From Progne subis subis (taxonomy: Eukaryota; Chordata; Aves; Passeriformes; Hirundinidae): 64,000 nucleotides of DNA. The notes under the pieces were generated by a model that did not search any database, was not told the origin of the DNA, and saw only the letters and a program-made list of their open reading frames with translations. The stretch covers positions 1,674,001 through 1,738,000 of the forward strand of contig JAKJHU010000057.1 in NCBI GenBank assembly GCA_022316685.1, given 5' to 3'. Both the position numbers and the translations under genes were made by a program. Below, one piece after another: positions 52,801 to 64,000 of this stretch (positions within the stretch are counted from its first letter, which is position 1; each line of letters starts with the position of its first letter).

Positions 52801-55800
52801 AAGCATCAAAAGCAATAAAATTAGATTCGGTTTTCGGCCACTAAAGATGTTGGAGAAAAATTAAGTGCTGCTTTCTGCTCATGTTTTCTTCCATCCAGCA
52901 GAAAAGCCTGAAACAATCCAATTACTGTCCAACATACACCATAGCACTAGGACACATAGGTAAACTGAGGACAGGTATCTGATTCCATTTTTTCTTTCTT
53001 TTGCTGGCTTAACTCAAAGCTGTGCTACTTGATGCAACGTGCTGTATTTAATTTCTTTTGTGCTTTTAATAGCATAAAGCAAAGCTAAAAAGATCTTGGC
53101 CCTATTGCTCCTAGGCAGCTCAGTTTCAAACCATGGCCAAGCACTTGTACATACTTCAAGGTGTGGAAGTGTGCCAAACCCCACTGTTACAGGCTCTCAG
53201 GTAAATACTGCAAAGATTTTGCACACAGTGCATGGTAAACCTGGGCTGCAGAGATGCTCTTAAATAGGTTTGGCATATCTGGAATAACTATTTTCAGCTC
53301 ATAGCATAAAACTGTTTAGATCAGAGGTCACTGTTCTGTAGTTAAGGTTATGTCTGAGGCTGCTGTTGTGACCTGCCCAACTTGGAGGCTGCAGCTCAGG
53401 TGGAGCAGGGTACTGCTGTCTCCAGCCTCATTGTATTTCCCGGATTTTAGGGCTGGCACAAGTGGGGCTGTTCCCAGGGTGGCTGTGATTTATAGCCGCT
53501 TCCTTTAGCTGTTCCTGGCTGCTCTGCTGATCTATAATAACAAAAATGTATACTCCCAGTTTCGTTTGCTCACTCTTCCTCACTTTCATTCCTAAATTAA
53601 ATATTATTCTTCCTTGTGGAAAAGTTTTTGAAGTTCAATTTAATAACACTCATGTCAGCTTAGTTTATAGTTTACAGCCCATTTTGCAACAAACCCTGTT
53701 TACACTAAACTTTACAGGAAATAAATGCAAACACAAACTTCACTGTATCCGCTCAGAGCTTAATTCATGTGGTTTAAAAAGGGGTAAATTGAAATAGTGT
53801 ATCCTTCCCAGGCAAGGGAGAAAATGTTAGTTTTTTATATCCTGTACTGTAAGTTTGCTTTAATCTCTTTTCTTTTTTAAATTGAAAATCAGATATTTGA
53901 AAGCAAGTGGTTAAAAAGAAAAAAGGAAAGTGGAAAGGCCAGGCAAAACACGTGGAGCCCTGGTCAGAGAAACAACTTCCTTTCTTTGTAGCTGCTGGGA
54001 AATGGGACTTATTGCTGAGGGAAACCCCAAAGGCTCCCTGCTCTGTCTCATGCTCTAGCCAGTGAGTGCCTGACCTTATAGGTCTGTTGGAAAGATTTTC
54101 CTTAATAGGGATAACGATATTGATTCCTATTTATTTTCAGGCATTGTATGCTAATACATACTAATGTGATTTCTTGAGCAGCACTACAAAAGGTGGCAGC
54201 TGATGATTTTGCTGTTTGTAGCTTCTCTGAGACTTGTGAACAGGTTGATTTGAAATTATGTATTTTAAAATAACACTCCAAAGTATGTGGACTATGAACA
54301 AATGGAAGCAAGACGTGTAAGAAGTTCCTTTTAATACAGGAGTCTTCTGCTTCCTAAGAACTGCATTTGTCCCTTTCATTAGTGCCACATCTTGGGCCAA
54401 TTCCACCCCGCAGAGTGTTGCCAACACCAGGGTCTGGAGTCTGACGCAAAGAGGAATGCCTGCAGAACCCTGGCAGGCAAACTGCTATTACCGCTTCAGT
54501 TGTGGACCCATGAATCCAGATGTTTGTACCTGTCGGGCTGTGCTTGTTATTCCATCAGTGTGGGAGCACTGCAGTGTGTGTTTAAAGCAATATTGTGAAG
54601 GTATTTCTCAGACCAGCAATTTAAGCTCTTTCAGTTGAGCGGTCTGAAACAATGAGGAGCAATGAACAATTGTGCTGGTGGTGCAGGCTCGTCCACGTGC
54701 AGAGGCAGCGCTGGATTTGAGCTAAAGCAGCCTTGTGTTTGTGAGGAAGGTGCTGCAGCTGAGCTTGTAGAAGCATTCCTTTTGTTAACATACTCTGTCT
54801 GCAGTAAGGTTATAGGCAAATGTTTACTCTGCAAACAGTTGTGCCTGTTGAAGATGTTACTGCACAGCTGTGGTTTGCTCCAGTTCTGCCACGGAGGTGA
54901 CTACTGCAGTCAGAAAGTGAAGCAGATTCATCTGATTACTCTGTAATGATCCCCAGGGAGGGGAAAAAAAAAAATAAAAAAAATCCAAGTTTGCTTAAAT
55001 GGTTTAAATAGGTGATTGAAATGAACTCTGCTGGGTTTTTCCTCTCTCCTCTCAGAGCAGGCATTGTTCACGCAAAGCTTTTTGCCACACACACCAGGAT
55101 ATGAATAAGCCAATCCATTCCTTTGTCTCTCAAATGTAGTTAGTTTCCATCTCCCTTTTGTCAAAACCAGGCATTCTGTTGCTTTTATGAAATCAGGAGG
55201 AGAAAGAATATATTGCATGCAGTCAAACTGGAGGCCTTTATACTGTAGCACAAGTGTGTGGCCATCTTCATATGTACATTTTTTTCTTCCACTCAAGCTG
55301 TTGACTTTTCAGATCAGTGTAAGTCCCCCAGTTTTGTGTTTATTCTGTTGATTTCTTGTTGGGCAAATGTCTTCATAGTACTAAATACTGAATCCCATTC
55401 AGAAAAAAAAAAAAAGTCAGTTTTTCTGGTTTCCACCTCTGCAGTGAAAACCCAGTTGTGAACTAAAATGGTTCCCTATAGAAGAGCAGTTGATTAAGTT
55501 GTATAAGAGATAGTTATGTTGAGATTACGTCCACAAATGCTTGTGCTGAAGCTGAACAAGCCAAATTTAAAAAAATCATCCAAACTCTTCTTGTTAATGT
55601 ATCTTGTGACACATTATGCTTTTTATTCTCTCCCTGCCCAGCACTTGGTCACCACTGAGGGCAATAAATGCTTTCTACATGAAAAGAAAGCTGAAGTTTG
55701 CAGAATGGTTTTGAGAATACACCCACATGATTATTTCTAACACTTCCTTCCCTATACAGAAGTTTACAGTTAAAAAAATACAATGAAGAGTGTTCATGGC

Positions 55801-56733
55801 TCCTCTAAAAGCATGTTTGAAGTTACTCTCAAATGAATATTGAAATTCTACTTGTTAGTATTGCCCATCTCTGATTTATCTAGAATTATTTCTCCGAAGC
55901 ATTTTCTTCCCTTCTCCTTCCTTCCATTTTTCTAACCAGAAGGTTATAGACCAGGTCAGAGTGGGAAGGAGTGGTGTAGTTTAGCACAGAAGTCTGGCAT
56001 TTTGGTATTTCTGTCCAATTGTAGTAAAAACCCTTATGTTACAAGAGTGGCTTTTACCTTATTTGCTGGTAGTGAGTGAAACTGCTTAAGGAAGAAGAAT
56101 GATGCAAATCTAGAAAGGCATTTCAGTAAAACATTTAAGTGTTAACTAGAGCCAGAGTACACTGTTATTTAAAATACTTTCATTTAAAAAAGGCAATAGT
56201 GTAAGATTGTGTAACTCCTGAACATTTTGAATTATGAGAATATTTAAATTACTTCCTTTTCAGGGGAGACTAGATATCAGATCCACTAACTCAAAATGCC
56301 TCCAATTTTGGGTTTTTTTTCCCCCTCTGCTAGTGTTGACCTCCCACAAGCTATAAACCAAAGATTTTCATAAGCCCCCACACAGCGAATTTCTCATGCA
56401 AGTATCCTCAGTGGCATAATTAAGAGGGGGTTATGCAACACAAATCAACATATCTACTCATGGGAGTAAATTTTCATGCCTGCAGATTTGCAGGTTTGAC
56501 ACTTGTGTGAGCAGTGTCCGCAGCACTGTCCTACCTGCTCTGAAATCTGTGCGTTAGCCCAGACATTATATAGATATTTCACTAGTTTTCAATAGAACTA
56601 CTGTCAAAATGAGAAGAAAAATATAACTAATGGTTGTCTACCTCCTTTAAAGTTGCAGAAATATTTTGAACACTTTTCATTCAGTTATTGGTGTTAAAGA
56701 ACTGATGCTCATTATGTCTTGTGTTTTATCTGG
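49869..56733 (+). other. UBE2E3: UBE2E3 intron 3, first part
   Basis: This long intron starts with GTATGT. No further UBE2E3 exon is found by reading for the expected AGPKGDNIYEW segment. The stretch holds poly-A/T runs, GT-rich words at 50958-50998 and a GC-richer patch with Cys-rich open frames at 54392-54946. A 122-codon - strand frame (54928-55296) contains a poly-Phe run from an A-rich tract and is not credible. A mixed-composition block at 52230-52330 may be conserved non-coding sequence. Confidence 0.75.
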
Positions 56734-56974
56734 TGTCCTGGTTTGGAGACAAATTTGGAGGAAGACCCCTGTATAGGATCCCTCTGGGAAGCAAACCCAA
56801 GTGGCCTGTCCCTCCGACCATGTCCGAAAAAAACCTCTTTGGAGAAAAGTGGAAAAAACTCCGCGCTTCTCCTTGCTCTTAGAACCAGTCTTAAAGGCAC
56901 AGGACTCAATATACAGCATAAACAGAACAGACGATTTGGATACAAGCATCATAAAGTTACCCTAGGACATCTGG
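56729..56974. mobile_element. Solo LTR with 5-base target duplication
   Basis: A 236-base element (56734-56969) begins TGTCCTGG and ends CCTAGGACA, giving the TG...CA ends and short inverted repeat (TGTCCT/AGGACA) of a retroviral LTR. It is flanked on both sides by TCTGG, a 5-base target site duplication. A 5-base duplication is typical of ERVL (class III) elements in birds. No internal retroviral genes are present, so it is a solo LTR left after recombination between two LTRs. Its orientation is not clear. It sits within UBE2E3 intron 3. The open frames overlapping it on both strands are not genes. Confidence 0.75.
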
Positions 56975-58029
56975 AAACAATAGAAAAGCCTGACCAATTT
57001 TTTTAACAATTCTTTAGGTATTGTTGTGAAAAATTTGTGAAAAATGCCAAGTAATGGGTCTTAGCGATAAGGACAAGTCTGCTTTTTGGATTTGTGTAAC
57101 TGTACAATGGCCCTTCAGGCTCTGTGATAAAACTATGCTATGTATATGTATTTTTTTTTCTTTTTACTCTCAGACTGTGCATTGCTCACCACTGCCAGCC
57201 TGTCATACTTAGTTTGTGATCAACAGTATGTGTGGCAAGGTCCTAGCACTGAATGCTTCCCCCTCAGACTGACTTGTCTCTGTGTATCAGTTTTTTTACT
57301 ATTACAGACTTGCGACACCCACTTCAAATTCAATGTAATCAAATGCAAGAGAATCAGCTAAATGGCATCAAACCCTTTATGTAAAATTTCTGTATTCCTA
57401 TAAAACCGATGTGTGGAAGTTTCCTGGAGCTGGTGTAACTTGGGTTTGCATAGATGTGGAACATTTTGAGACAGGTAATACACAGATCAGGAAAAATACC
57501 ATGAGCATATTTTCTGAGTTCAGGGCTGGGTAGGCAGGAGCAGGGGTATCCAGCTGCTGTCTCAGGCAGGGCCATGTGGACCACTAAAGCTGTCCAGGAA
57601 CTGTGCTGTTCCTTTACGTTGATGCCTTACTTTGAGCCTGTAACTGCTGGTGATAAATGAGTCCTACCCTGCTTGCATTAATTTGGATTAATTTTCCCTG
57701 TGCAGAGAGTGCACTATACTGTTACCTAGTTCAGAACTGTGGCTGGAGCAGTTGTTAATTTTATAGCACTTACTGTAAAACAGACTGGCCAGACCTTTTA
57801 GGAACTCACATACAAGTTGCTGACAATGATTAAACTACCATTGTAAGCATGGCTTTCAGAAACGGGGAGGGGTAAGATTTTTTTTTTTAATGACATACCG
57901 AAGTGACCTGTATTTAGCAGTGAGTCACTTTCAGGTTGGAAGAATCTGTAGAGGATCATCTGACAGTCCCTAGTAATTGACGTTTCCCTTATTGACGAGG
58001 ATACTGGCCTAAAGCATATAAATACTGCA
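56975..58029 (+). other. UBE2E3: UBE2E3 intron 3, between LTR and old CR1
   Basis: No exon is seen. A short piece at about 57935-57975 resembles a reverse-strand CR1 3' end but is too diverged and short to call. Confidence 0.6.
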
Positions 58030-58555
58030 TTTGGGGTTAACAGTGGGGACGAAAGTGTTGTAGGCACATTGGAGGACAGGACTAGAAGGCTAACTGATGG
58101 GGGCAAATGTAGGAAGTGACCTTAAAAATATTGTGTAATTTAATAATGAGAACTGCAAAGTACAGCGCTTTAGTGGGCATAATCAGCTGTACAAATCCGT
58201 GGGGAAAAACGTCTGGGTGAGGAGCAGTTCTTTGCAATAGGTGTAGCCACTTTGAGGATCATGTGCTTTGAAGGAAGGAGGAAAGAAAGGAAAAGATCTT
58301 TGGACATAGAAGGAAGTTGCAGCACAGGAAATAAGCTGCTAGTCCAGTTGGTAGTTGTGAAAAGCAACTTCATTTGCTGTAATGAAGACCTAATATCGAT
58401 GTTGGAATGCCTGGACATAAAAGACAGCGTGCAAAAGGTGATGGGTCTGCATTGCCAGAGGTTTTTAAGAAATAAAGGACTGACAGGAGCAGTTTAGATA
58501 CAGTTGATTCTACTTCAAGGAGGAAATTGACTAAGTGACCTCTTAAAGCCCAGTT
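58030..58555 (+). mobile_element. Ancient CR1/L3-type LINE 3' remnant
   Basis: On the + strand, 'cacattggaggacaggacta' is followed about 350 bases later by 'agaggtttttaagaaataa', 'agatacagttgattctact' and 'gactaagtgacctcttaa'. This order matches the 3' end of old amniote CR1 elements, where the tail reads 'ggactagatgacctc' before a 'ccttccagccc' word. The copy is highly diverged, which suggests an insertion older than the CR1 at 31846. Both ends are approximate, and the 81-82-codon frames inside are repeat shadows. Confidence 0.55.
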
Positions 58556-61500
58556 TGATCAGACTAGCATTTATACTGGATTTAAATTATAATGCTAAAA
58601 GAATACTTGTGGGGAAATGATTTTCGCTTTGTTTAAAAGCTGTATTTTAGTCAAGGTTTTGTAGTATAATCATACTGGAAAATATACAGGTGCTATGATT
58701 CCAAGCAGCAGCAATTATTCAAAAAGTCACTGGAAGTGCACAGATTTTATCCCGTTGTCAATCAAAAATAGCAAATTTCTTGTGATTTTTCCACTGATTT
58801 ATTTTTGTACTTTGACCCCCTCCCCCCCCCCCCCCGATTTTGGCTTTGTTTTAATTTTTCACCTAATCCTACTTTAATTGCAGAAAGTTGTTGCCTTCTG
58901 CTAACTAGAAATAAATTAGGCATGTGTCCTCAGTTCTCCAGAAGTGTGTTACCTTTGTGAGAAACAAATCGCACAGTGGATCTTGATTTTTGATACTTCA
59001 TACACTCTGTGCTTGGGTTCTCTGTGTTTGTTCCACAGGCACATAAGTGTCTCTAACACTGAGCTAAACAAAAGCAAGGGGCATTTTGCCCTTACACGGA
59101 GGCAGTTTGCAGTAGCTGTGCAAGCACTAATGCATCTTGCCTAGCACCCCGAATGGATTCAAGCACATCAGAAAGCAGTTGTGAATTACTGTCTGTGACC
59201 ATGGATCCTGTCTCGAAGCACCCTCTGGAATCAGAGCTCAGACGATTGTAGTGAAAATAAGCAGCCTGGCAGGTTTCCAGCTGATGAGTTAATGCTGCTA
59301 TAAACTTGAGTAGTTCCTCTCTGAGGCATGCAGAAGGGTGCAGGCGCTGGGAAAGTAGCCAGCAAAGTCAAAGAACAGACGACAAAGCTAAAGGCCAGCC
59401 TCAGGGATTCACAACGAGTTGTCTTGGAGGTGAGTTCCTCCCTTGCCAGAAGCCCTTCATGTAGCTTCGGTGGGAGGGCTGCACATCAGTAAGCAAATTA
59501 AGGTTCTCATTCAGGGCAAAGGCAGCCTGCCTTCTGGGAGCTTGTTTAACATAGCTTGAGCAAAGGTGGCCGTGCCCAGCACTCAGGCTGCTCTGTGACT
59601 GACTTAGCGGTACAGGTGCTGCAGAAAGCCAAGGGTTCTCAATCAGCGCTGGCTCAGCTCATTGAGCTTGAAGCTGCGGTGAGGAGATTAAGGTTTGAAC
59701 TCAGGTTACCACTTCACTCTGAAGCCTAGACATGGAAGTCACCAAAATGTGACAGTGAATCAGTAGAGCAGCAGCTCTACTGGTCAGATTTCATTGGACA
59801 AATGGAAACATGGGTGCTCTCCTTTCTTTAAGGGAAGGCTAGCAGCAAGAAAGCTATTTTTGTTTGCAATTTCAATGAAGTGTTTATGCTGTAAATACTT
59901 TGAGCAGAGTGGGTTTTGAGGGGTTCGGGAAAGTGTTTCAGTAGTTAACTGTGCAATAGGAAAGATGTTCAGCTGATGGTGGTTCTTGCTGTGAGGGCTG
60001 CTGTTGCACAGACAGTGGGCAGATTCCTCCCCAAATACACCTTTTCTGACAAAGGACCTGTCTACTGTGTCCCAATGCCTGGGGTTTGGTAGCACTTTAG
60101 TGGTGTTTCTCCTTCCCCCTGGTGTCCCAACTGTCCCTGCAGGCTGGAGGATCTGAGGGACAGGTGAAGTGGTGCAGGAATGTTTAATTGACACAGCGCT
60201 CTGTGTTGTCATTGTGCATCAATGCCTGTCCTATCTTGTTCATAGAATACCTAGGGCATATCTGTATCTACTTCATTAATATCAATGGCAAGAGCTGTGG
60301 TTGGACATTACAGAATTAGCAATATCTCCCTCTTGAGACACCCTGAGGGCCCAGAGAATCAATACCCTTATGCAAATATCTGGCTTTCTGTTCAGAGCTT
60401 TGGACTTAGAAGGAAAATAATGAGTTTTGGGTTGATTTCTATAAAGCTAATGCAAAGAGAGATCTTAAGAAAAATCAGCTTTTGCTGAACACTCTAAAGC
60501 TGTATTCTGATGGAAGCAAATCTAAGTGATCGAAGTTACACAGCACAGCCCACTGCACATTAAGCATCACTCAAGTGGTAAACATTCTTATGCAAAAGGT
60601 AGAAATACTATAGAACCTATAATTCTACAAGCATGATTAAACATTAATCTGAGAGGGTGCTCTTCACACGATGGAATATTTGAAGCACAGTCAGTGGCTG
60701 AAAAAGCGTTTCTTGTCTGGAGTAGAGATTTTGTACGATACCCATACAAGTTTTATAGAGCCAGGTATAGCTCCACATTTCCCTTCTTCCACAGAGTCTT
60801 GGATTGCTGGGGTAGTGTGAAGAATTGCAGTAGCAACCTGGCTGCTGTGTATTTTGAGTTTGGTTTGCTTCTTCCTTTTTTTATTTTTTATAACCCAGAA
60901 TTCCAGGTGGTGTACTTAGTTATACCAGAGCAAACACACCACAACTTGTTTTTTTTAAAGAAAGAAACAAGTTTCTGAAGTGAAAGGGACATAATCAAAA
61001 CAAAGCAGTGATTTGTTTGATAATACAGAGTAACAAACCTTAAATAGATCCATATGTGGAGAAGCTGGTTACTTTCAAGGTTCTCTGAAAACAAATGCAG
61101 TGAAAGCATTTTACTTTCAAGTGTTTCGTTTGGTTTATTTTTCATGGTAATACTGCAGACTAGCGTTATTTAAAGTCTTTGTTTTCTGTTAAACTTGCTA
61201 GAGTTTTTTTTTTGTTTGTTTTAGGAATAGAAGAAGCAAAGTAATTTTTTATCAGTTAGAAGGCAAGCTAACTGTAGCAGCTGTTGATGCTACAACAGCT
61301 ATTGTAGGCTCAGCACCATGTGGTTCTCCCAGATATAAAGGGCATTCTGGCAAAATTCCTGTACAATGACCAGTGTGCCTTATTAGAAATTTGAGCAGGT
61401 GGGGTCAGGGATGGAGGAAATGGAGAGCAATGTGAGCTGTACTACTCTGATAAATGACTTTTCATCCTTCTGGATGTTCTTTATGCTGTTTGCATTGCCT

Positions 61501-62106
61501 CTGAATTTCTCTGCAGGCCCTGCTTGATATTTTTGCTGTAGATGCCTACTGCCAACTTTTCATTCAGGCAGGACTGTAAGAGTGATTTTGATAACTCTGC
61601 TTTTTTTTTTCCTGACAAATGCAAGTTGATGTGCTTAATTTTTCTTTACTCCCAGATTTTGACCTTGGGAAAATAAATACAAATAAAATCTCTTATCTGG
61701 ATTGTCGAAATTCAGCTCTGCTTACACTCTCTTTTTGTTTTGAAACACGCGAGTAAGGAGACAGGAATGACAGTGAACACACCTCTCCCCACACCTGAGA
61801 TAAGCTGGATACCTCCCTGCTAAAATCATCCATCCAGGCCGGGCAGCTTTCCAGTAAAGATGACACGTGCCCACCAGTGTGATAGCAGCTGGTTTCAAGA
61901 GGTGGGAAGATGAGGGGTGTGTGAAAAAAAAAAATGCACCAATAGAAATATCACTTTGGTTTTCTGCTTCTTGAAAGTGTGTGAAGAACAGGTAATTATG
62001 AGCGACTGTATTACCAAAGGTCTTAGTCCAAATCCATTTAGCCTAGAAGAGTTCCATGTTTGTTAACTTTGGAAAAGCCAATGGTTTTTGAAGCCTGAAC
62101 TAAAAA

Positions 62107-62111
<5 letters not shown>
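58556..62111 (+). other. UBE2E3: UBE2E3 intron 3, middle part
   Basis: No UBE2E3 exon is seen. A C14 run lies at 58822-58835. A GC-richer patch at 59140-59450 has two short ATG-initiated frames and a strong donor-like site at 59429/59430. At 59689-59730 a short segment faintly resembles a MIR tail. A 142-codon - strand frame (59784-60212) has no known domain. Confidence 0.6.

Positions 62112-62142
<31 letters not shown>
62112..62142 (+). repeat. A31 homopolymer
   Basis: An uninterrupted run of 31 adenines, followed by GGGGC. No retrocopy body is recognisable upstream, so it may be a plain microsatellite. Confidence 0.95.
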
Positions 62143-62145
<3 letters not shown>

Positions 62146-62151
62146 GCAACA

Positions 62152-62394
62152 CTAAATTGTGTAGTGAGCCGTCCATGCAGTGCACTGAACGTTATTTCTG
62201 GAAGTCATTCCATTGATCTTTTTCTGAAGTTGTTCGCTGATCACAGACCGAGGGGTCAGTCCTGGCTCGCTTTGCAGTCGATCCATAAGCAATGCTTGAC
62301 GAGTGCTGAGAGATGCTGTGCTACATCTGCTTGTGTTTTCCGTATGCAACTCTCTGTTCCCTTCAAAGTCATCTGGCAGGGTGCAAAGCACCAT
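62152..62394 (-). pseudogene. Coding-like frame, possible decayed transposase piece
   Basis: This 80-codon - strand frame has a protein-like, low-repeat composition. The segment STRQALLMDRLQSEPG followed by LTPRSVISEQLQ and NGMTSRNNVQ is reminiscent of the helix-turn-helix part of Tc1/mariner transposases, where a 'P..T...IS..L' helix is followed by 'SR.TVQR'. There is no catalytic DD[E/D] part, and the frame stops just before the A31 run. The likeness is weak and from memory; chance or a conserved non-coding element is also possible. An acceptor-like CCCTGCCAG precedes residue 8 on the same strand. Confidence 0.25.
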
Positions 62395-64000
62395 GAGTCA
62401 TCCTGGCATTGCTGGAGTGTGTAACTACAGTCTCTTAGCTAGGTGCAAGCCAGAGCCTGGCTTTTATCCAGTTTGGATGCAGAGCAGGACACAGAAACAC
62501 CCATTGCGCTGTTCTGTCTTAGGTGGGTGGATAAACTGCAGTATGAAATTGCACCAGCTGCATGTGTTCCTACGAGGCTGGAAGCTCTGTTAGGAGTGAA
62601 CGTGTTCCTGGGACACCCCAGCTCTGTTCCAGAGCCGGCAGCGCAGCACTAAGCCAGGGCACCTCTTTCTCCTGGCGAGGAGCAGTGCTGTGCCCAGTGT
62701 GCTGGTGGTGCAGCCATGCTCTGCTTATAGCGTGGCTCCAGCGCCTCTGCTAATGGGCATTGGGCCTCTCACTCTGCCAGTAGCTTCTCGGAGGTTTTTT
62801 CTAGCCTCTGAAGTTTTAATGGTGGAGTCTGGATCTCCTCTAGAATAGAAATTAGGACAAAAAGGTTTTCCTGAGGGAAGTTTGAAAGACAGAAGCTTTA
62901 CTATAAAACCTTTCTATTCTCATTTTTGGAATCTGCAGTAAGCTGTTCCTGATATTATTAATTCTTCTGGCAGGTAGAGTTAATTTATGTATTAGTCTTC
63001 ATGCTGCTGTATGAATTATAGATTTAATTATGGTCCAGGTGCTTAGAGCTTTGCCGTTCTTCTATATGTTAAATATAAAGAAAAAATAAGTCTGAGTAAT
63101 TTTTTGGCTTACTGAATAAACGTAAACACTTGGAAACTGCCAGCATATAAATAAATAGAGGATTTACTTTGCGGAGAATGTTATTATCTACTCCAGGGTA
63201 TTCTGCTTTGTGGGGAGGATTAGTGCTTTGCATTATACTGGGACACACCTTTTTATAGCTACTACTCTATGCAGCAGAAGATTAAAAAGTTTTCATAGAA
63301 TTCCTTGTATTTTCAAATTTTCTTTTGCAATTACAGCTCATTACTAGGGGCCAAAGGTTGGTTTGAGTTAATGAGAAAGGTTCTCTGATTGCCTGGTAGG
63401 TGTAAATAACCTACTTGTAGTATTCCTCTCCTTCTACTTGTAGTATTCTTCTCCTTTTGAGTTATTCAGTCTTTTCTGCCTGACACAGTTTTATTCACAG
63501 TTCTTGAACAGTCTCGTACTGCAAAACTCCTTAAGCATGTTTGTTTCTTGTCCTAAACCAGTTTTTCATTCTGCTTTCTCCTAACCTATATGAAAATTTA
63601 ATTTTTGATTGCAATTTAGTTCCATGAAACTCTTTCCATAACTGTTTGTTCACAATCAGGCTGGGTACAAGACCTGTGAAAAAACCCTTTTTCTACTGAG
63701 ATTTCATGGGATGTTTGGGCAAGGGGCAAGTACTTGAGGTATGTTAAATAACTGGCACTTAATTCTCTTCATTCCTCTTTTGTTTCTACATTTTTAATTG
63801 CTGCTTTTCTGCTTTGTGGCCCTGAGTCAGAGAAAGCCCACCTTTCTCACCTTTTCTACCCGTGTGTGTTTAAATGCTTTTCCTAAGGGACTGTGAATTG
63901 GCCTTGTTTCAGCTGCCACTAAACATCACTCGACAGAGCCTGGGGGATAGTGTGCCTGTGTGACTGCTGCAGAACTGGGGATGAAAAAGTACTTAAGACT
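62395..64000 (+). other. UBE2E3: UBE2E3 intron 3, end of window
   Basis: No exon is recognisable. A 23-base tandem duplication lies at 63411-63456. The intron runs past the end of the window. Confidence 0.65.
63411..63456 (+). repeat. 23-base tandem duplication
   Basis: Two adjacent 23-base units beginning ctacttgtagtattc differ at one position. Confidence 0.9.

Noticed and set aside
54662..54946. 94-codon Cys-rich + strand frame
   Set aside because: Looks secreted-peptide-like at a glance, but there is no N-terminal signal sequence, no regular Cys spacing and no splice support.
54928..55296. 122-codon - strand frame
   Set aside because: It includes a Phe run encoded by an A-rich tract, has no domain, and lies deep in intron 3.
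59689..59730. Segment resembling the 3' part of MIR
   Set aside because: The match is short and the rest of the element is not visible.
59784..60212. 142-codon - strand frame
   Set aside because: No known domain, no regulatory or splice support; intronic chance frame is more likely.

Overview
The window looks like bird nuclear DNA. It is mostly AT-rich non-coding sequence with few repeats. The recognisable repeats are CR1 LINE 3' ends of the type that dominates bird genomes (155-392 on +, 31846-32268 on -, plus older pieces), a compact solo LTR with a 5-base target duplication, and ancient SINE-like remnants. Turtle or crocodile DNA is less likely, because the CR1 copies carry the bird-type 3' end. 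No bacterial-style operon, tRNA, rRNA or CRISPR array was seen.

Only one protein-coding gene is supported: the 5' part of UBE2E3, a class III ubiquitin-conjugating enzyme (E2), on the + strand. A dense CpG island (about 45410-46620) holds the promoter and a non-coding first exon that ends at a good splice donor (46160/46161). Coding exon 2 (47451-47644) encodes the flexible N-terminal extension. Exon 3 (49818-49868) encodes the start of the UBC fold. The reading frame joins cleanly across intron 2, and exon 3 ends inside a Ser codon at the donor. The remaining UBC exons, including the active-site Cys exon, are not found, so positions 49869-64000 are treated as intron 3.

Positions 1-45400 contain no recognisable gene and read as the intergenic region upstream of UBE2E3. 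They hold CR1 fragments, a MIR-like remnant, a 165-base tract made only of A and C (39121-39285), a few short tandem duplications and some unrecognised open frames that are probably chance.

The most interesting feature is at the 5' edge of coding exon 2. A segment of about 105 bases is tandemly duplicated (47266-47370 and 47371-47475). It contains the end of intron 1, the polypyrimidine tract, the 3' splice site, the ATG and the first eight codons of UBE2E3. The intronic halves have diverged, but the 26-base exonic half is identical in both copies. The upstream copy offers a second acceptor; using it would add upstream ATGs, including a 13-codon mini-frame that starts exactly like UBE2E3 and then stops. 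This could act as a splice-controlled translational switch, but transcript data are needed to show it is used.
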